Assembly (NCBI RefSeq): GCF_012395835.1
Contig: NZ_JAAZSQ010000004.1
Location: 138,212-202,211, forward strand
Origin: Arthrobacter mobilis
GTDB lineage: Bacteria > Actinomycetota > Actinomycetes > Actinomycetales > Micrococcaceae
Length of the DNA stretch: 64,000 nt
Reading direction: 5' to 3'
Shown here: piece by piece, positions 44,184 through 52,310 of the stretch
How positions within the stretch are numbered: the first letter of the stretch is position 1
Layout of the letters: each line of letters opens with the position of its first letter
The notes under the pieces: generated by a model
Told to the model about the DNA's origin: nothing
The model's database searches: none
Seen by the model: the letters and a program-made list of their open reading frames with translations, nothing else
Made by a program: the position numbers and the translations under genes

Positions 44184-47054
44184 ATGGCGATGGAGATCAA
44201 CGGGGAACTGCACGCCAACGCCCCGCGGCCGGGCCAGTGCCTGCGCACCTTCCTGCGCGAGGAGGGCATGCTGGGCGTCAAGAAGGGCTGCGACGGCGGC
44301 GACTGCGGCGCCTGCACCGTGCACGTGGACGGCGAGCCGGTGCACAGCTGCATCTACCCCGCGGTGCGCGCCGACGGCCGTTCCGTCACCACCATCGAGG
44401 GGCTGGCCGGGACTGTTCCCGGCCAGGAGGGCCTGCACCCGGTGCAGCAGCAGTTCCTGGACGCCCAGGGCTTCCAGTGCGGCTTTTGCTCCGCCGGGAT
44501 GATCATGACCGCCGCCACCTTCAGCGAGGAGCAGAAGCAGGATCTGCCGCGGAACCTGAAGGGCAACCTTTGCCGCTGCACCGGCTACCGTGCCATCGAG
44601 GACGCGGTGCTGGGCCGCGACGGCGGCGGCTGCTCACATCCGGCCGACGCCGCCTGCGCCCTGGATCCAGAGCCCGGCGCGCAGTCCGGGCCCCGCGCCG
44701 CAGGGGCCGACACCCCGGCCCCGGCCGCGCCCGCCGTCGTCACCGGCACCGCGCGCTACACCCTGGACGTGCCGGCGGAGCAGCTGCCCGGGCTGCTGCA
44801 CCTGAAGCTGGCCCGCTCGCCGCACGCCCATGCCCGGATCCGCGCCATCGACACGAGCGCTGCGCTGGCGGTGCCCGGCGTCGTCGCCGTCTTCACCCAC
44901 CGGGACGCACCGGCACAGCTGTTCTCCACCGCCCAGCACGAGCTGTACACGGACGACCCGGACGATACCCGGGTGCTCGACGACGTGGTGCGGTTCAAGG
45001 GGCAGCGGGTGGCAGCCGTCGTGGCCGGGACGGTGGCGGCCGCCGAGGCCGGCGTGCGCGCGCTCAAGGTGGACTACGAGGTGCTGCCGGCGGTCTTCGC
45101 TCCGGAAGCCGCGCTGGCCCCCGGCGCCCCGCTGCTGCACGCGGACAAGCCTGCCGCCTCCCGGATCGCGGCCCCGGAGCGCAACATCGTGGCCGAGGTG
45201 CACACCGAAATCGGCGATGTGGCCGCCGCCCTGGCCGCCGCCGACGTCGTCCACGAACAGACCTACACCACCCAGCGGGTGCAGCACGTGGCCCTGGAGA
45301 CGCACGCGGCCATTGCCTGGACGGAACCGGACGGCACGCTCACCGTGCGCTCCTCCACCCAGGTCCCGTTCCTGGTCCGGCGCAGCCTGGCCCGGATCTT
45401 CGACCTGCCCGCGGGACAGGTGCGTGTCACCGCCGGACGGGTCGGCGGCGGATTCGGCGGCAAGCAGGAGGTGCTCACCGAGGACATTGTGGCCCTGGCG
45501 GCGCTGAAGCTGGGCCGGCCGGTACAGCTGGAGCTGACCCGCAGCGAGCAGTTCCGGGCCACCACCACCCGCCACCCGTTCAGCATCCGGGTCAGGGCCG
45601 GCGCCCGCCGCGACGGCACCCTGGCTGCGCTCGCGGTGGAGGTCACGGCCAACACCGGGGCCTACGGCAACCACGGCCCGGGCGTGATGTTCCACGGCTG
45701 CGGTGAATCGATCGCGGTCTACCGCTGCCCGGCCAAGAAGGTGGACGCGCGCAGCGTCTACACCAATACCGTGCCGGCCGGCGCGTTCCGCGGCTACGGG
45801 CTGAGCCAGATGATCTTCGCGGTGGAGTCGGCCCTGGACGAGCTGGCCCGCCGGCTGGACCTGGACCCGCTGGAGTTCAAGCGCCGGAACATGGTCGGCG
45901 ACGGCGATGCGATGCTCTCCCTGCACGCCGAACCGGAGGCGGACGTGCACTACGGCAGCTACGGACTCGACCAGTGCGTGGAGCTGGTCCGCACGGCGCT
46001 GGAGCGCGGCCGCGAGCGCGGCGCGGACGGCCGGGAGCTGGGCCCGGACTGGCTGATCGGCGAGGGCACGGCGCTGTCGATGATCGACACCGTCCCGCCG
46101 CGCGGCCACTTTGCGCACAGCATCATCGCCCTGGTGCCGGAGGGCTACCGGCTGGACGTGGGGACGGCCGAATTCGGCAACGGCACCACCACCGTGCACA
46201 CCCAGCTCGCCGCCGAGGCGCTGGGCACCTCTCCGGCCGCGGTGCAGGTGCGCCAGTCCGACACCGCGCTCACCGAACATGACTCCGGCGCCTTCGGATC
46301 CACCGGAACCGTGGTCGCGGGCAAGGCCACGCTCCTTGCCGCGCAGGAGCTGGCGGCGCTGCTGCGCTCGTTCGCGTCCGAGGTCAGCGGCGTGCCCGCG
46401 GAGCAGTGCGTACCGTCGGAGGCCGGGGTGGACTGCGCCGGCAACCTGCTGGACTTCGGCCGGCTGGCCGCCGCTGCCGCGGAGCGCGGCACGCAGCTGG
46501 CGGCCGAGGGCCGCTGGGGCGGCACGCCGCGCTCGGTGGCGTTCAACGTCCACGGGTTCCGGGTGGCGGTGCATTCCGGCACCGGCGAGCTGGCCATCCT
46601 GCAGAGCGTGCAGGCCGCCGACGCCGGCGTCGTGGTCAACCCGCGCCAGTGCCGCGGGCAGATCGAAGGCGGCATCGCCCAGGCGCTCGGCGCGGCGCTG
46701 TACGAGGAGGTGCTGATCGACGACGGCGGGACGGTCACCACCGATATCCTGCGCCAGTACCACATCCCCACCTTCGCGGACGTGCCGCGCAGCGAGGTGT
46801 ACTTTGCGCGCACCTCGGACTCGCTCGGACCGCTGGGCGCCAAGTCCATGAGCGAAAGTCCGTTCAACCCGGTGGCACCGGCCCTGGCGAATGCGCTGCG
46901 GGACGCGACCGGAATCCGCTTCAGCACGCTGCCGCTGGCCCGGGACCGGATCTACCTGGCGCTGAAGGCCGCCGGGCGCGTCCCGGAGCCGCTATCCCTG
47001 GTAGCCTCCGAGGCGGAACAGGTCCGCGGGTGTGTCGATGTCCCCGCCGTCTGA
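44184..47054 (+). CDS. Xanthine dehydrogenase, fused [2Fe-2S] and molybdenum-binding subunits
   Basis: A 956-residue fusion. Residues ~1-160 are a CoxS-like unit: plant-type cluster cysteines in KKGCDGGDCGACTVHVDG and second cluster in FQCGFCSAGM with CRCTG. Residues ~180-930 are the molybdopterin subunit with GRVGGGFGGKQEVL, AGAFRGYGLSQM and the catalytic glutamate near 891 in KSMSESPFNP. It hydroxylates hypoxanthine and xanthine to urate. In most actinobacteria these parts are separate genes. The last 63 bases overlap the convergent mocA-like gene. Confidence 0.93.
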   Translation: MAMEINGELHANAPRPGQCLRTFLREEGMLGVKKGCDGGDCGACTVHVDGEPVHSCIYPAVRADGRSVTTIEGLAGTVPGQEGLHPVQQQFLDAQGFQCGFCSAGMIMTAATFSEEQKQDLPRNLKGNLCRCTGYRAIEDAVLGRDGGGCSHPADAACALDPEPGAQSGPRAAGADTPAPAAPAVVTGTARYTLDVPAEQLPGLLHLKLARSPHAHARIRAIDTSAALAVPGVVAVFTHRDAPAQLFSTAQHELYTDDPDDTRVLDDVVRFKGQRVAAVVAGTVAAAEAGVRALKVDYEVLPAVFAPEAALAPGAPLLHADKPAASRIAAPERNIVAEVHTEIGDVAAALAAADVVHEQTYTTQRVQHVALETHAAIAWTEPDGTLTVRSSTQVPFLVRRSLARIFDLPAGQVRVTAGRVGGGFGGKQEVLTEDIVALAALKLGRPVQLELTRSEQFRATTTRHPFSIRVRAGARRDGTLAALAVEVTANTGAYGNHGPGVMFHGCGESIAVYRCPAKKVDARSVYTNTVPAGAFRGYGLSQMIFAVESALDELARRLDLDPLEFKRRNMVGDGDAMLSLHAEPEADVHYGSYGLDQCVELVRTALERGRERGADGRELGPDWLIGEGTALSMIDTVPPRGHFAHSIIALVPEGYRLDVGTAEFGNGTTTVHTQLAAEALGTSPAAVQVRQSDTALTEHDSGAFGSTGTVVAGKATLLAAQELAALLRSFASEVSGVPAEQCVPSEAGVDCAGNLLDFGRLAAAAAERGTQLAAEGRWGGTPRSVAFNVHGFRVAVHSGTGELAILQSVQAADAGVVVNPRQCRGQIEGGIAQALGAALYEEVLIDDGGTVTTDILRQYHIPTFADVPRSEVYFARTSDSLGPLGAKSMSESPFNPVAPALANALRDATGIRFSTLPLARDRIYLALKAAGRVPEPLSLVASEAEQVRGCVDVPAV

Positions 47055-47612
47055 CAGATCCGAGCAGTCCACCACGTCGACCAGCCCGGGATGGGCGGCC
47101 AGGAAATCCCGGGCCCCGGCGTCGCCGCTGGCCTGCCGGGCCGCCGCGGCGGCGGGCCCGGGGGCAAAGAGCACCGGATGCCCGCGCCGCAACGCCCCGC
47201 CGGGAGCGCGGTAGCCGGCGGCGGTCACCCGTCCGGGCTGGTGCGCCGCGATGAGCCGGCGCACCAGCGGCGCTGTCACCCCCGGCTGGTCCACGAGGGC
47301 GACCAGGACAGCATGCCCGGCGGGCGCGGCGTTGACGCCGAGCCGGAAGGAACCGCCCATGCCGGCGGCCCAGTCCGGGTTCTCCAGCACCGTGCAGCCG
47401 GACAGGTCCGCGGCCTGCCGGACGCGGGCGGCCTCGGCACCGAGCACCACGCACACGTCCGTGCAGCCGCCGTCGGCCAGCACGGCGGCCATTTTCTGCA
47501 CCAGCGGAATTCCTCCTGCCGGCAGCAGCGCCTTCGGCCCGCGGCCCAGCCGCGTGCCCGCCCCGGCGGCCAGCAGGACGGCACTGACCGGGGTCCGGAG
47601 GGTGGAAGCCAT
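46992..47612 (-). CDS. MocA-like molybdenum cofactor cytidylyltransferase
   Basis: A 206-residue nucleotidyltransferase with LLAAGAGTRLGRGPKALLP (nucleotide loop), ALVDQPGVTAPLVRRL and GDIDTPADLFRL. MocA adds CMP to the molybdenum cofactor for the xanthine dehydrogenase family, which fits its place beside xdh. ATG 47612 (MASTLRTPVS) is leaderless with TATAGT six bases upstream. Its 3' end runs 63 bases into the end of the xanthine dehydrogenase gene on the opposite strand. Confidence 0.88.
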   Translation of the reverse strand: MASTLRTPVSAVLLAAGAGTRLGRGPKALLPAGGIPLVQKMAAVLADGGCTDVCVVLGAEAARVRQAADLSGCTVLENPDWAAGMGGSFRLGVNAAPAGHAVLVALVDQPGVTAPLVRRLIAAHQPGRVTAAGYRAPGGALRRGHPVLFAPGPAAAAARQASGDAGARDFLAAHPGLVDVVDCSDLSDGGDIDTPADLFRLGGYQG

Positions 47613-47618
47613 GCGGCC

Positions 47619-47624
47619 ACTATA
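47619..47624 (-). promoter_or_regulatory. Leaderless -10 box (TATAGT)
   Basis: Minus-strand TATAGT, then GGCCGC, then ATG 47612 of the mocA-like gene. Confidence 0.65.
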
Positions 47625-47661
47625 GGCCGCCGGCAGTACCAAAGGTCACGGGGCATAAGGA

Positions 47662-47691
47662 ACGGCGGCGCCGGAAACCGGGCGCCGCCGT
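47662..47691. terminator. Hairpin downstream of the DUF1918 gene
   Basis: Arms ACGGCGGCGCC (47662-47672) and GGCGCCGCCGT (47681-47691) around an 8-base loop. It would end DUF1918 transcription before the mocA-like promoter. Confidence 0.7.
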
Positions 47692-47707
47692 CGTCCGCTG
47701 CCGGTCG

Positions 47708-47896
47708 TCAGGTGGCGGACTTCTCCACGACGAAGTCACCGCCGGGGAAAACGACAGACTCGTGCCCGTCGTCGAACCGGACAAAATACGGCGGTGCCCC
47801 GCCTTCGCCCCGGACCTCGAGGATCTCCCCGTGCCGGTCCGGGGACTCCACCGTCCGGCCCCGGATGATGATCCGGTCACCTTTCGCTGCGTTCAT
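47708..47896 (-). CDS. DUF1918 domain-containing protein
   Basis: A 62-residue small protein that is almost all one DUF1918 domain: KGDRIIIRGRTVESPDRHGE, then GGAPPYFVRFDDGHESVVFP. The fold is an SH3-like barrel of unknown function, common in actinobacteria. GGAGGTGATA precedes ATG 47896. Confidence 0.88.
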   Translation of the reverse strand: MNAAKGDRIIIRGRTVESPDRHGEILEVRGEGGAPPYFVRFDDGHESVVFPGGDFVVEKSAT

Positions 47897-47988
47897 GGCC
47901 TATCACCTCCTCTGTCCCCAAGCGTACGGATCCGCACCGTCCGGGGGAACAGCCTACCGGCGTGTCCTGCCGCCCGGCCGGGGAACGG

Positions 47989-48038
47989 CGACGGCGGCGT
48001 CCGGGCAGGCCAACCGGCCCAACCGGGCACCGCCGTCG
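47989..48038. terminator. Extended hairpin upstream of the DUF1918 gene
   Basis: CGACGGCGG (47989-47997) pairs with CCGCCGTCG (48030-48038); GGCC/GGCC pairs inside. It is placed to terminate the small basic protein gene at 48069-48209. Confidence 0.55.
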
Positions 48039-48068
48039 TGCGGAGCCGCGTCCGGCTCCTGGCAGGCG

Positions 48069-48209
48069 TCAGTGCTTCCGCAGATGCGCCACCGGATCGG
48101 CGGGAGCGCCACCGGTGGCCTTGGCGCGCTTTTCCGCCCGTTTTTGCTTGATCGTCAGCCCCTTGGACTGCTTTTTCTGCTCATGCCGATGCGGCGACTT
48201 GTCACGCAT
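48069..48209 (-). CDS. Small basic protein, unknown function
   Basis: A 46-residue lysine- and arginine-rich protein (HEQKKQSKGLTIKQKRAEKR) without membrane segments. ATG 48209 is preceded by GAGGGAG at a good spacing, which is why this start is preferred over longer in-frame extensions. Its charge suggests nucleic acid or ribosome association, but that is inference only. It stands alone between the DUF1918 and MFS genes. Confidence 0.65.
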   Translation of the reverse strand: MRDKSPHRHEQKKQSKGLTIKQKRAEKRAKATGGAPADPVAHLRKH

Positions 48210-48350
48210 GGTGTACTCCCTCACGGAGGGCCCGGGCGGGCCGGAATCCTTACGCTGTGTCCCCCACCTTCGTACGATACGCCCGTTGCGCCCGGATGCA
48301 AGGGGGCATGAAGCGGCAGGCCAGGGTGGACTCCCGGACCACCTTTTCAC

Positions 48351-49643
48351 TCAGGCGGCGGCTTCGGGCACGGGCTCGCGCTCGGGTTCCGGAGCCCGCC
48401 GCAGCGCCAGCAGCGAGAGCGCGGCCAGCCCGCACAGCACGGCGGCGGAGACCCAGGCCAGCAGATAGCTGCCGGTGGACTCGCGGATCCAGCCGGCGGC
48501 CGCGGCGGCCACGCCGGCACCGACCATGTGCGAGGCGAAGACCCAGCCGAAGACGATCCCGGCCCGTTCGAGGCCGAAGTGGATCCGGCACAGCGCCACG
48601 GTCGGCGGCACGGTGGCCACCCAGTCCAACCCGTAGAACACGATGAACAGCCACAGCGGGGGCTCGATGCCGGGCCCGAGCAGGGAATTGACGAAGACCA
48701 GGGACAGCCCGCGCAGGCCGTAATAGGCGACCAGCAGCAGCGCGGGGTTGAAGCGGTCGGTCAGCCAGCCGGAGGCCACGGTGCCGGCAATGTCGAACAC
48801 GCCGATCAGGGCCAGCAGTCCGGCCGCCGTGGCAGCGGGCATGCCGTGGTCGTGCGCGGCCGGGATGAAATGTGTCTGGATCAACCCGTTGGTTGACCAG
48901 CCGCAGACCCAGAAGGTGAAGACCAGGATCCAGAAGGCCCGGGAGGAGAGGCTGTCCCGGAGCACCGTCAGCGCCAGCCGTCCGGCGGAGATTTTCGCGG
49001 GGCCAGGCGCGGGCACGGGCTGCGCCGGGTCCTCACCGAACGGCCGGCGCCCGATGGCCTGCGGGCTGTCGGCGAAGAAGAGCGCCATGAAGGGGATGAT
49101 GGCGGCGGCCACCAGCGCGCTGGCCAGGGCGGCTGCCCGCCACCCCGGATGGTGCGTCAGGGCGACGATCAGCGGCAGGAAGACCAGCTGCCCGCAGGCG
49201 TTGGCTCCGGAGAAGAAGCCCATCACCAGCCCGCGCCGGGTGGCGAACCAGCGGTTGGCCACGATCGAGCCGAACACCAGTGCCATGACGCCGGTGCCGG
49301 TGCCGACGAACAGGCCCCAGAGGAGCCACAGCTGCCACAGCTCGGTCATCACCACGGTCAGACCGCTGCCCAGCGCGGTCAGCGCCAGGCCTGCGATGAC
49401 CACCCGCTTGACGCCCAGCCGCTCCATGGCCGCGGCGGCAAAGGGCGCCGTCAGTCCGTAGACAACCAGGTTCAGCGTGACGGCGCCGCTGGTGCCGGTG
49501 CGGGTCCCGCCGAACTCGGATTCGAGCGGCTCGAACAGCGCCCCGGTCGTAGATCGGAAGGCCGCCCCGGCCACCAACGCGAGCAAGGTCAGGACTGCGA
49601 TGATCCACGCCGGGTGGACTGCTCTCAGGTTCCGGACAAGCAC
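48351..49643 (-). CDS. MFS transporter (OFA/NarK-like metabolite type)
   Basis: A 430-residue permease with 12 predicted segments: loop motifs AMERLGVKRVVIAGL (TM2-3) and SGWLTDRFNPALLLVAYYG (TM8-9). Segments 5-6 carry LVMGFFSGANACGQLVFLP. This pattern resembles monocarboxylate/oxalate-formate transporters. GTG 49643 is leaderless, with TAGAAT six bases upstream. It is a single gene; the substrate is unknown. Confidence 0.86.
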   Translation of the reverse strand: MLVRNLRAVHPAWIIAVLTLLALVAGAAFRSTTGALFEPLESEFGGTRTGTSGAVTLNLVVYGLTAPFAAAAMERLGVKRVVIAGLALTALGSGLTVVMTELWQLWLLWGLFVGTGTGVMALVFGSIVANRWFATRRGLVMGFFSGANACGQLVFLPLIVALTHHPGWRAAALASALVAAAIIPFMALFFADSPQAIGRRPFGEDPAQPVPAPGPAKISAGRLALTVLRDSLSSRAFWILVFTFWVCGWSTNGLIQTHFIPAAHDHGMPAATAAGLLALIGVFDIAGTVASGWLTDRFNPALLLVAYYGLRGLSLVFVNSLLGPGIEPPLWLFIVFYGLDWVATVPPTVALCRIHFGLERAGIVFGWVFASHMVGAGVAAAAAGWIRESTGSYLLAWVSAAVLCGLAALSLLALRRAPEPEREPVPEAAA

Positions 49644-49649
49644 CCGTCG

Positions 49650-49655
49650 ATTCTA
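49650..49655 (-). promoter_or_regulatory. Leaderless -10 box (TAGAAT)
   Basis: Minus-strand TAGAAT, then CGACGG, then the GTG start at 49643. Confidence 0.65.
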
Positions 49656-49680
49656 GGGCAACCCGCCGGCAGCCCGGGAC

Positions 49681-49708
49681 GGCGGGGCAGGCCGCCGGCG
49701 GCCCCGCC
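49681..49708. terminator. GC hairpin downstream of the VOC gene
   Basis: GGCGGGGC (49681-49688) pairs with GCCCCGCC (49701-49708), with a palindromic GCCGCCGGCGGC-like core overlapping. It lies between the VOC stop and the MFS promoter. Confidence 0.55.
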
Positions 49709-49742
49709 GCCAGGCCCGCGCCGCCGCGGCCGGACGCACTGC

Positions 49743-50546
49743 TCAGCCGCCCGCGCCGCCGGCGTCGGGCATCTGCGGCTTGATCACGGCGAACACCTCG
49801 CCTTGGGCGCCGGCCAGGATGGACATGCGCCCATAGGGGCTGTCCGTCGGCGGGAACAGGGCCTGGGCGCCCAGGTCCTGCGCCTTGGCAACCGAGGCAT
49901 CCACGTCCTCGACGGCGAACCAGGCCAGCCAGTAGTTCGGCGCGCCCGCCGGAATGCTGCGGTCATCGTAGAAGCCGCCGGCGGCCTCGCCGTCGGCCCG
50001 CTTGAACGTGGCGTAGCGAAACTCGTCGGTATCGCCCAGGTCCTCGTAGCTGTAGCCGAAGACCTTGGCGTAGAAGTCCCTGGCGGCCTGGTACTCCCGG
50101 GTGTGCAGCTCGCTCCAGACCAGGGTGCCGGGCTCACCGTAGCGGCCGACGCCGTGGTGCGCTTTGGCCTGCCACAGGCCGAAGGCGGCTCCGCCGTTGT
50201 CCATGGCCACCGTCATCCGGCCGGCGTCCAGGACGTCGAAGGGCGGCATCATGAGGCTGCCGCCGGCGTCGGTCACCGCCGCGGCCGCCGCGTCGGCATC
50301 CTCGGTGGCCAGGTAGGTGGTCCACACGCTGGGCATCGGGCCTGCGTTCGGCGGCTTGGGTCCGATGCCGGCCACCGGGCTGCCGCCGAGCAGGGCCATC
50401 AGGTAACCGCCGGCTTCCTGCGGGCCGTCCTGGACGTCCCAGCCGAAGAGGGCGGTGTAGAAGCTGCGGGCGGCCTGGACGTCGTCAACCTGGCAGTCGA
50501 TCCAGCATGGGGCTCCGACGGGCCAAGGTTCGTTGCGGACTGGCAT
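49743..50546 (-). CDS. VOC superfamily (glyoxalase-like) protein
   Basis: A 267-residue protein with two consecutive VOC domains (N-terminal half WIDCQVDDVQAARSFYTALF; C-terminal half WSELHTREYQAARDFYAKVF). This is the two-domain architecture of many uncharacterised actinobacterial glyoxalase/extradiol-like proteins, related to hydroxylase CFP30B. Start ATG 50546 has GGGAG upstream. No catalytic residues could be verified, so the role is open. Confidence 0.87.
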   Translation of the reverse strand: MPVRNEPWPVGAPCWIDCQVDDVQAARSFYTALFGWDVQDGPQEAGGYLMALLGGSPVAGIGPKPPNAGPMPSVWTTYLATEDADAAAAAVTDAGGSLMMPPFDVLDAGRMTVAMDNGGAAFGLWQAKAHHGVGRYGEPGTLVWSELHTREYQAARDFYAKVFGYSYEDLGDTDEFRYATFKRADGEAAGGFYDDRSIPAGAPNYWLAWFAVEDVDASVAKAQDLGAQALFPPTDSPYGRMSILAGAQGEVFAVIKPQMPDAGGAGG

Positions 50547-50643
50547 GGGGCACTCCCTTGACATTGATGGGTTGGTGCGCCGGCCGGCCAGCGGCCGGTG
50601 CAGTCGTGAATCTAGCAGCCGGATCGGACAACTTGAACAGCAG

Positions 50644-50688
50644 TTTCCAAATGCCCGGCGACGCAGTATCTTTATGAATGTTGTTCAT
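50644..50688 (+). promoter_or_regulatory. Promoter and palindromic operator of the aldehyde dehydrogenase gene
   Basis: TTTCCA (50644-50649), a 17-base spacer and TATCTT (50667-50672) form a plausible promoter. ATGAA-TGTTG-TTCAT (50674-50688) is a 15-bp inverted repeat overlapping the expected transcription start. A 30-codon frame (50674-50766) ends on the gene's Shine-Dalgarno. Confidence 0.5.
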
Positions 50689-50777
50689 TTCACATTTCCG
50701 GACTTCCGCGAAATGATGGCAACAGGGCGGCTTTCCTGTACCCAGCCGCGCCTTGACACCAGATAGGAGCCTTGGCT

Positions 50778-52175
50778 GTGACAACCACTTCCCAGTCGAC
50801 GAAACTCGGCTACCGCGTGCAGAACCCCGCCACCGGGGAGGTGGTGGAGGAGTTCCCCACCGCCACCGACGCGCAGATCCAGGACGCCCTGACCGCGGCG
50901 CACGAAGCCTACCTGTCCTGGCGGGAGGTCCCGATCGCCGAGCGGGCCAAGGTGGTGGCCCGCGTCGGGCAGCTGTTCACCGAGCGGGCGGACGAACTGG
51001 CCGCGATCATCACCGAGGAGATGGGCAAGCCGCTCTCCCAGTCCAAGGGCGAGGCCGAGTTCTGCACGGAGATCTTCGACTACTTCGCCACCGAGGGCCC
51101 GGCCCTGGCCGCGGACCAGGAAATCAAGGCCATCGGCGGCGGCCGGGCGGTCATCGAAAAGCGCCCCGTCGGGGTGCTGCTGGGCATCATGCCCTGGAAC
51201 TACCCCTACTACCAGGTGGCCCGCTTCGCGGCCCCGAACCTGGTCCTGGGCAACACCATCATCCTCAAGCACGCCGAGACCTGCCCGCGCTCGGCCCTGG
51301 CCATCCAGCAGATCATGGACGATGCCGGGGTGCCGGCCGGCGCGTACGTGAACGTCTTCGCCTCCCACGGGCAGATCGAGGACATCATCGCCGATGAGCG
51401 CGTCCAGGGCGTGTCCCTGACCGGCTCGGAGCGGGCCGGCGCGGCGATCGGGGCGATCGCCGGGCGCAACCTGAAGAAGGCCGTGCTGGAGCTCGGCGGC
51501 TCGGACCCCTACGTGGTCCTGGACGCCGCGGACGTCAAGGCTGCCGCGGCGGCCGCCTGGGAGACCCGGATGGAGAACACCGGGCAGGCCTGCAACTCCA
51601 ACAAGCGCATGATCGTCATGGAGGACATCTACGACGAGTTCGTCGCCGAACTGGCCCGCCAGGCCCAAAACCTCAAGCCCGGCAACCCGGCCGAGGAGGC
51701 GCCGGGCACCTTCGCCCCGCTCTCCTCCCGCGCCGCTGCCGAGGGCCTGGCCGAGCAGCTGCGCGACGCGGTCAACAAGGGCGCCACCCTGCACGCCGGC
51801 GGCAGGCTCGTCGACGGTCCCGGCGCCTACCTGGAGCCGGCCGTGCTCACCGGGGTCACCCCCGAAATGCGCGCCTGGCACGAGGAGCTCTTCGGCCCGG
51901 TCGCCGTGGTCTACAAGGTCTCCAGTGACGAAGAAGCCCTGAAGCTGGCCAACGACACCCCCTACGGGCTCGGCGGGGCCGTCTTCAGCACCGACACCGA
52001 ACGCGCCCGGGCCCTGGCCGAGCGCCTGGAGGTCGGCATGACCAACGTCAACGGCGTCGGCGAAGGCGCCGACCTGCCCTTCGGCGGCGTCAAGCGCTCC
52101 GGCTTCGGCCGCGAACTCGGACCCCTGGGCATGGACGAATTCGTCAACAAGCGCCTGCTCTACATCGCCGAATAA
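50778..52175 (+). CDS. NAD(P)-dependent aldehyde dehydrogenase (succinate-semialdehyde type)
   Basis: A 465-residue protein. Catalytic Glu238 (VLELGGSDPYVVL) and Cys272 (GQACNSNKR) are present, with NAD-binding GIMPWNYPYYQVAR and C-terminal PFGGVKRSGFGRELG. It resembles succinate-semialdehyde or 4-aminobutyraldehyde dehydrogenases (GabD/Sad-like). GTG 50778 has AGGAG eight bases upstream; TTG 50772 is too close to it. The convergent APC permease may import a linked amine or amino acid such as GABA. Confidence 0.9.
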   Translation: MTTTSQSTKLGYRVQNPATGEVVEEFPTATDAQIQDALTAAHEAYLSWREVPIAERAKVVARVGQLFTERADELAAIITEEMGKPLSQSKGEAEFCTEIFDYFATEGPALAADQEIKAIGGGRAVIEKRPVGVLLGIMPWNYPYYQVARFAAPNLVLGNTIILKHAETCPRSALAIQQIMDDAGVPAGAYVNVFASHGQIEDIIADERVQGVSLTGSERAGAAIGAIAGRNLKKAVLELGGSDPYVVLDAADVKAAAAAAWETRMENTGQACNSNKRMIVMEDIYDEFVAELARQAQNLKPGNPAEEAPGTFAPLSSRAAAEGLAEQLRDAVNKGATLHAGGRLVDGPGAYLEPAVLTGVTPEMRAWHEELFGPVAVVYKVSSDEEALKLANDTPYGLGGAVFSTDTERARALAERLEVGMTNVNGVGEGADLPFGGVKRSGFGRELGPLGMDEFVNKRLLYIAE

Positions 52176-52234
52176 GGATCGGGGCGCTCACGCGCCACGG
52201 CAGGTCCCCGCGCCCCATCCGACATCGGACAGGC

Positions 52235-52274
52235 AACAGCGGCGGCGGCACCGGAAGGTGCCGCCGCCGCTGTT
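52235..52274. terminator. Bidirectional terminator, 18-bp stem with GGAA loop
   Basis: Perfect 18-bp arms at 52235-52252 and 52257-52274 (core GGCGGCGGCACC) capped by GGAA. It sits between the convergent aldehyde dehydrogenase and APC permease genes. Confidence 0.88.
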
Positions 52275-52310
52275 ACTCCACCTGCATGGGTGTCAGTGCG
52301 CTCAGCGGAC

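Noticed and set aside
50674-50766. 30-codon frame upstream of the aldehyde dehydrogenase gene
   Set aside because: Not called as a gene: the expected transcription start lies at or after its ATG and it has no Shine-Dalgarno. It is kept only as an observation.
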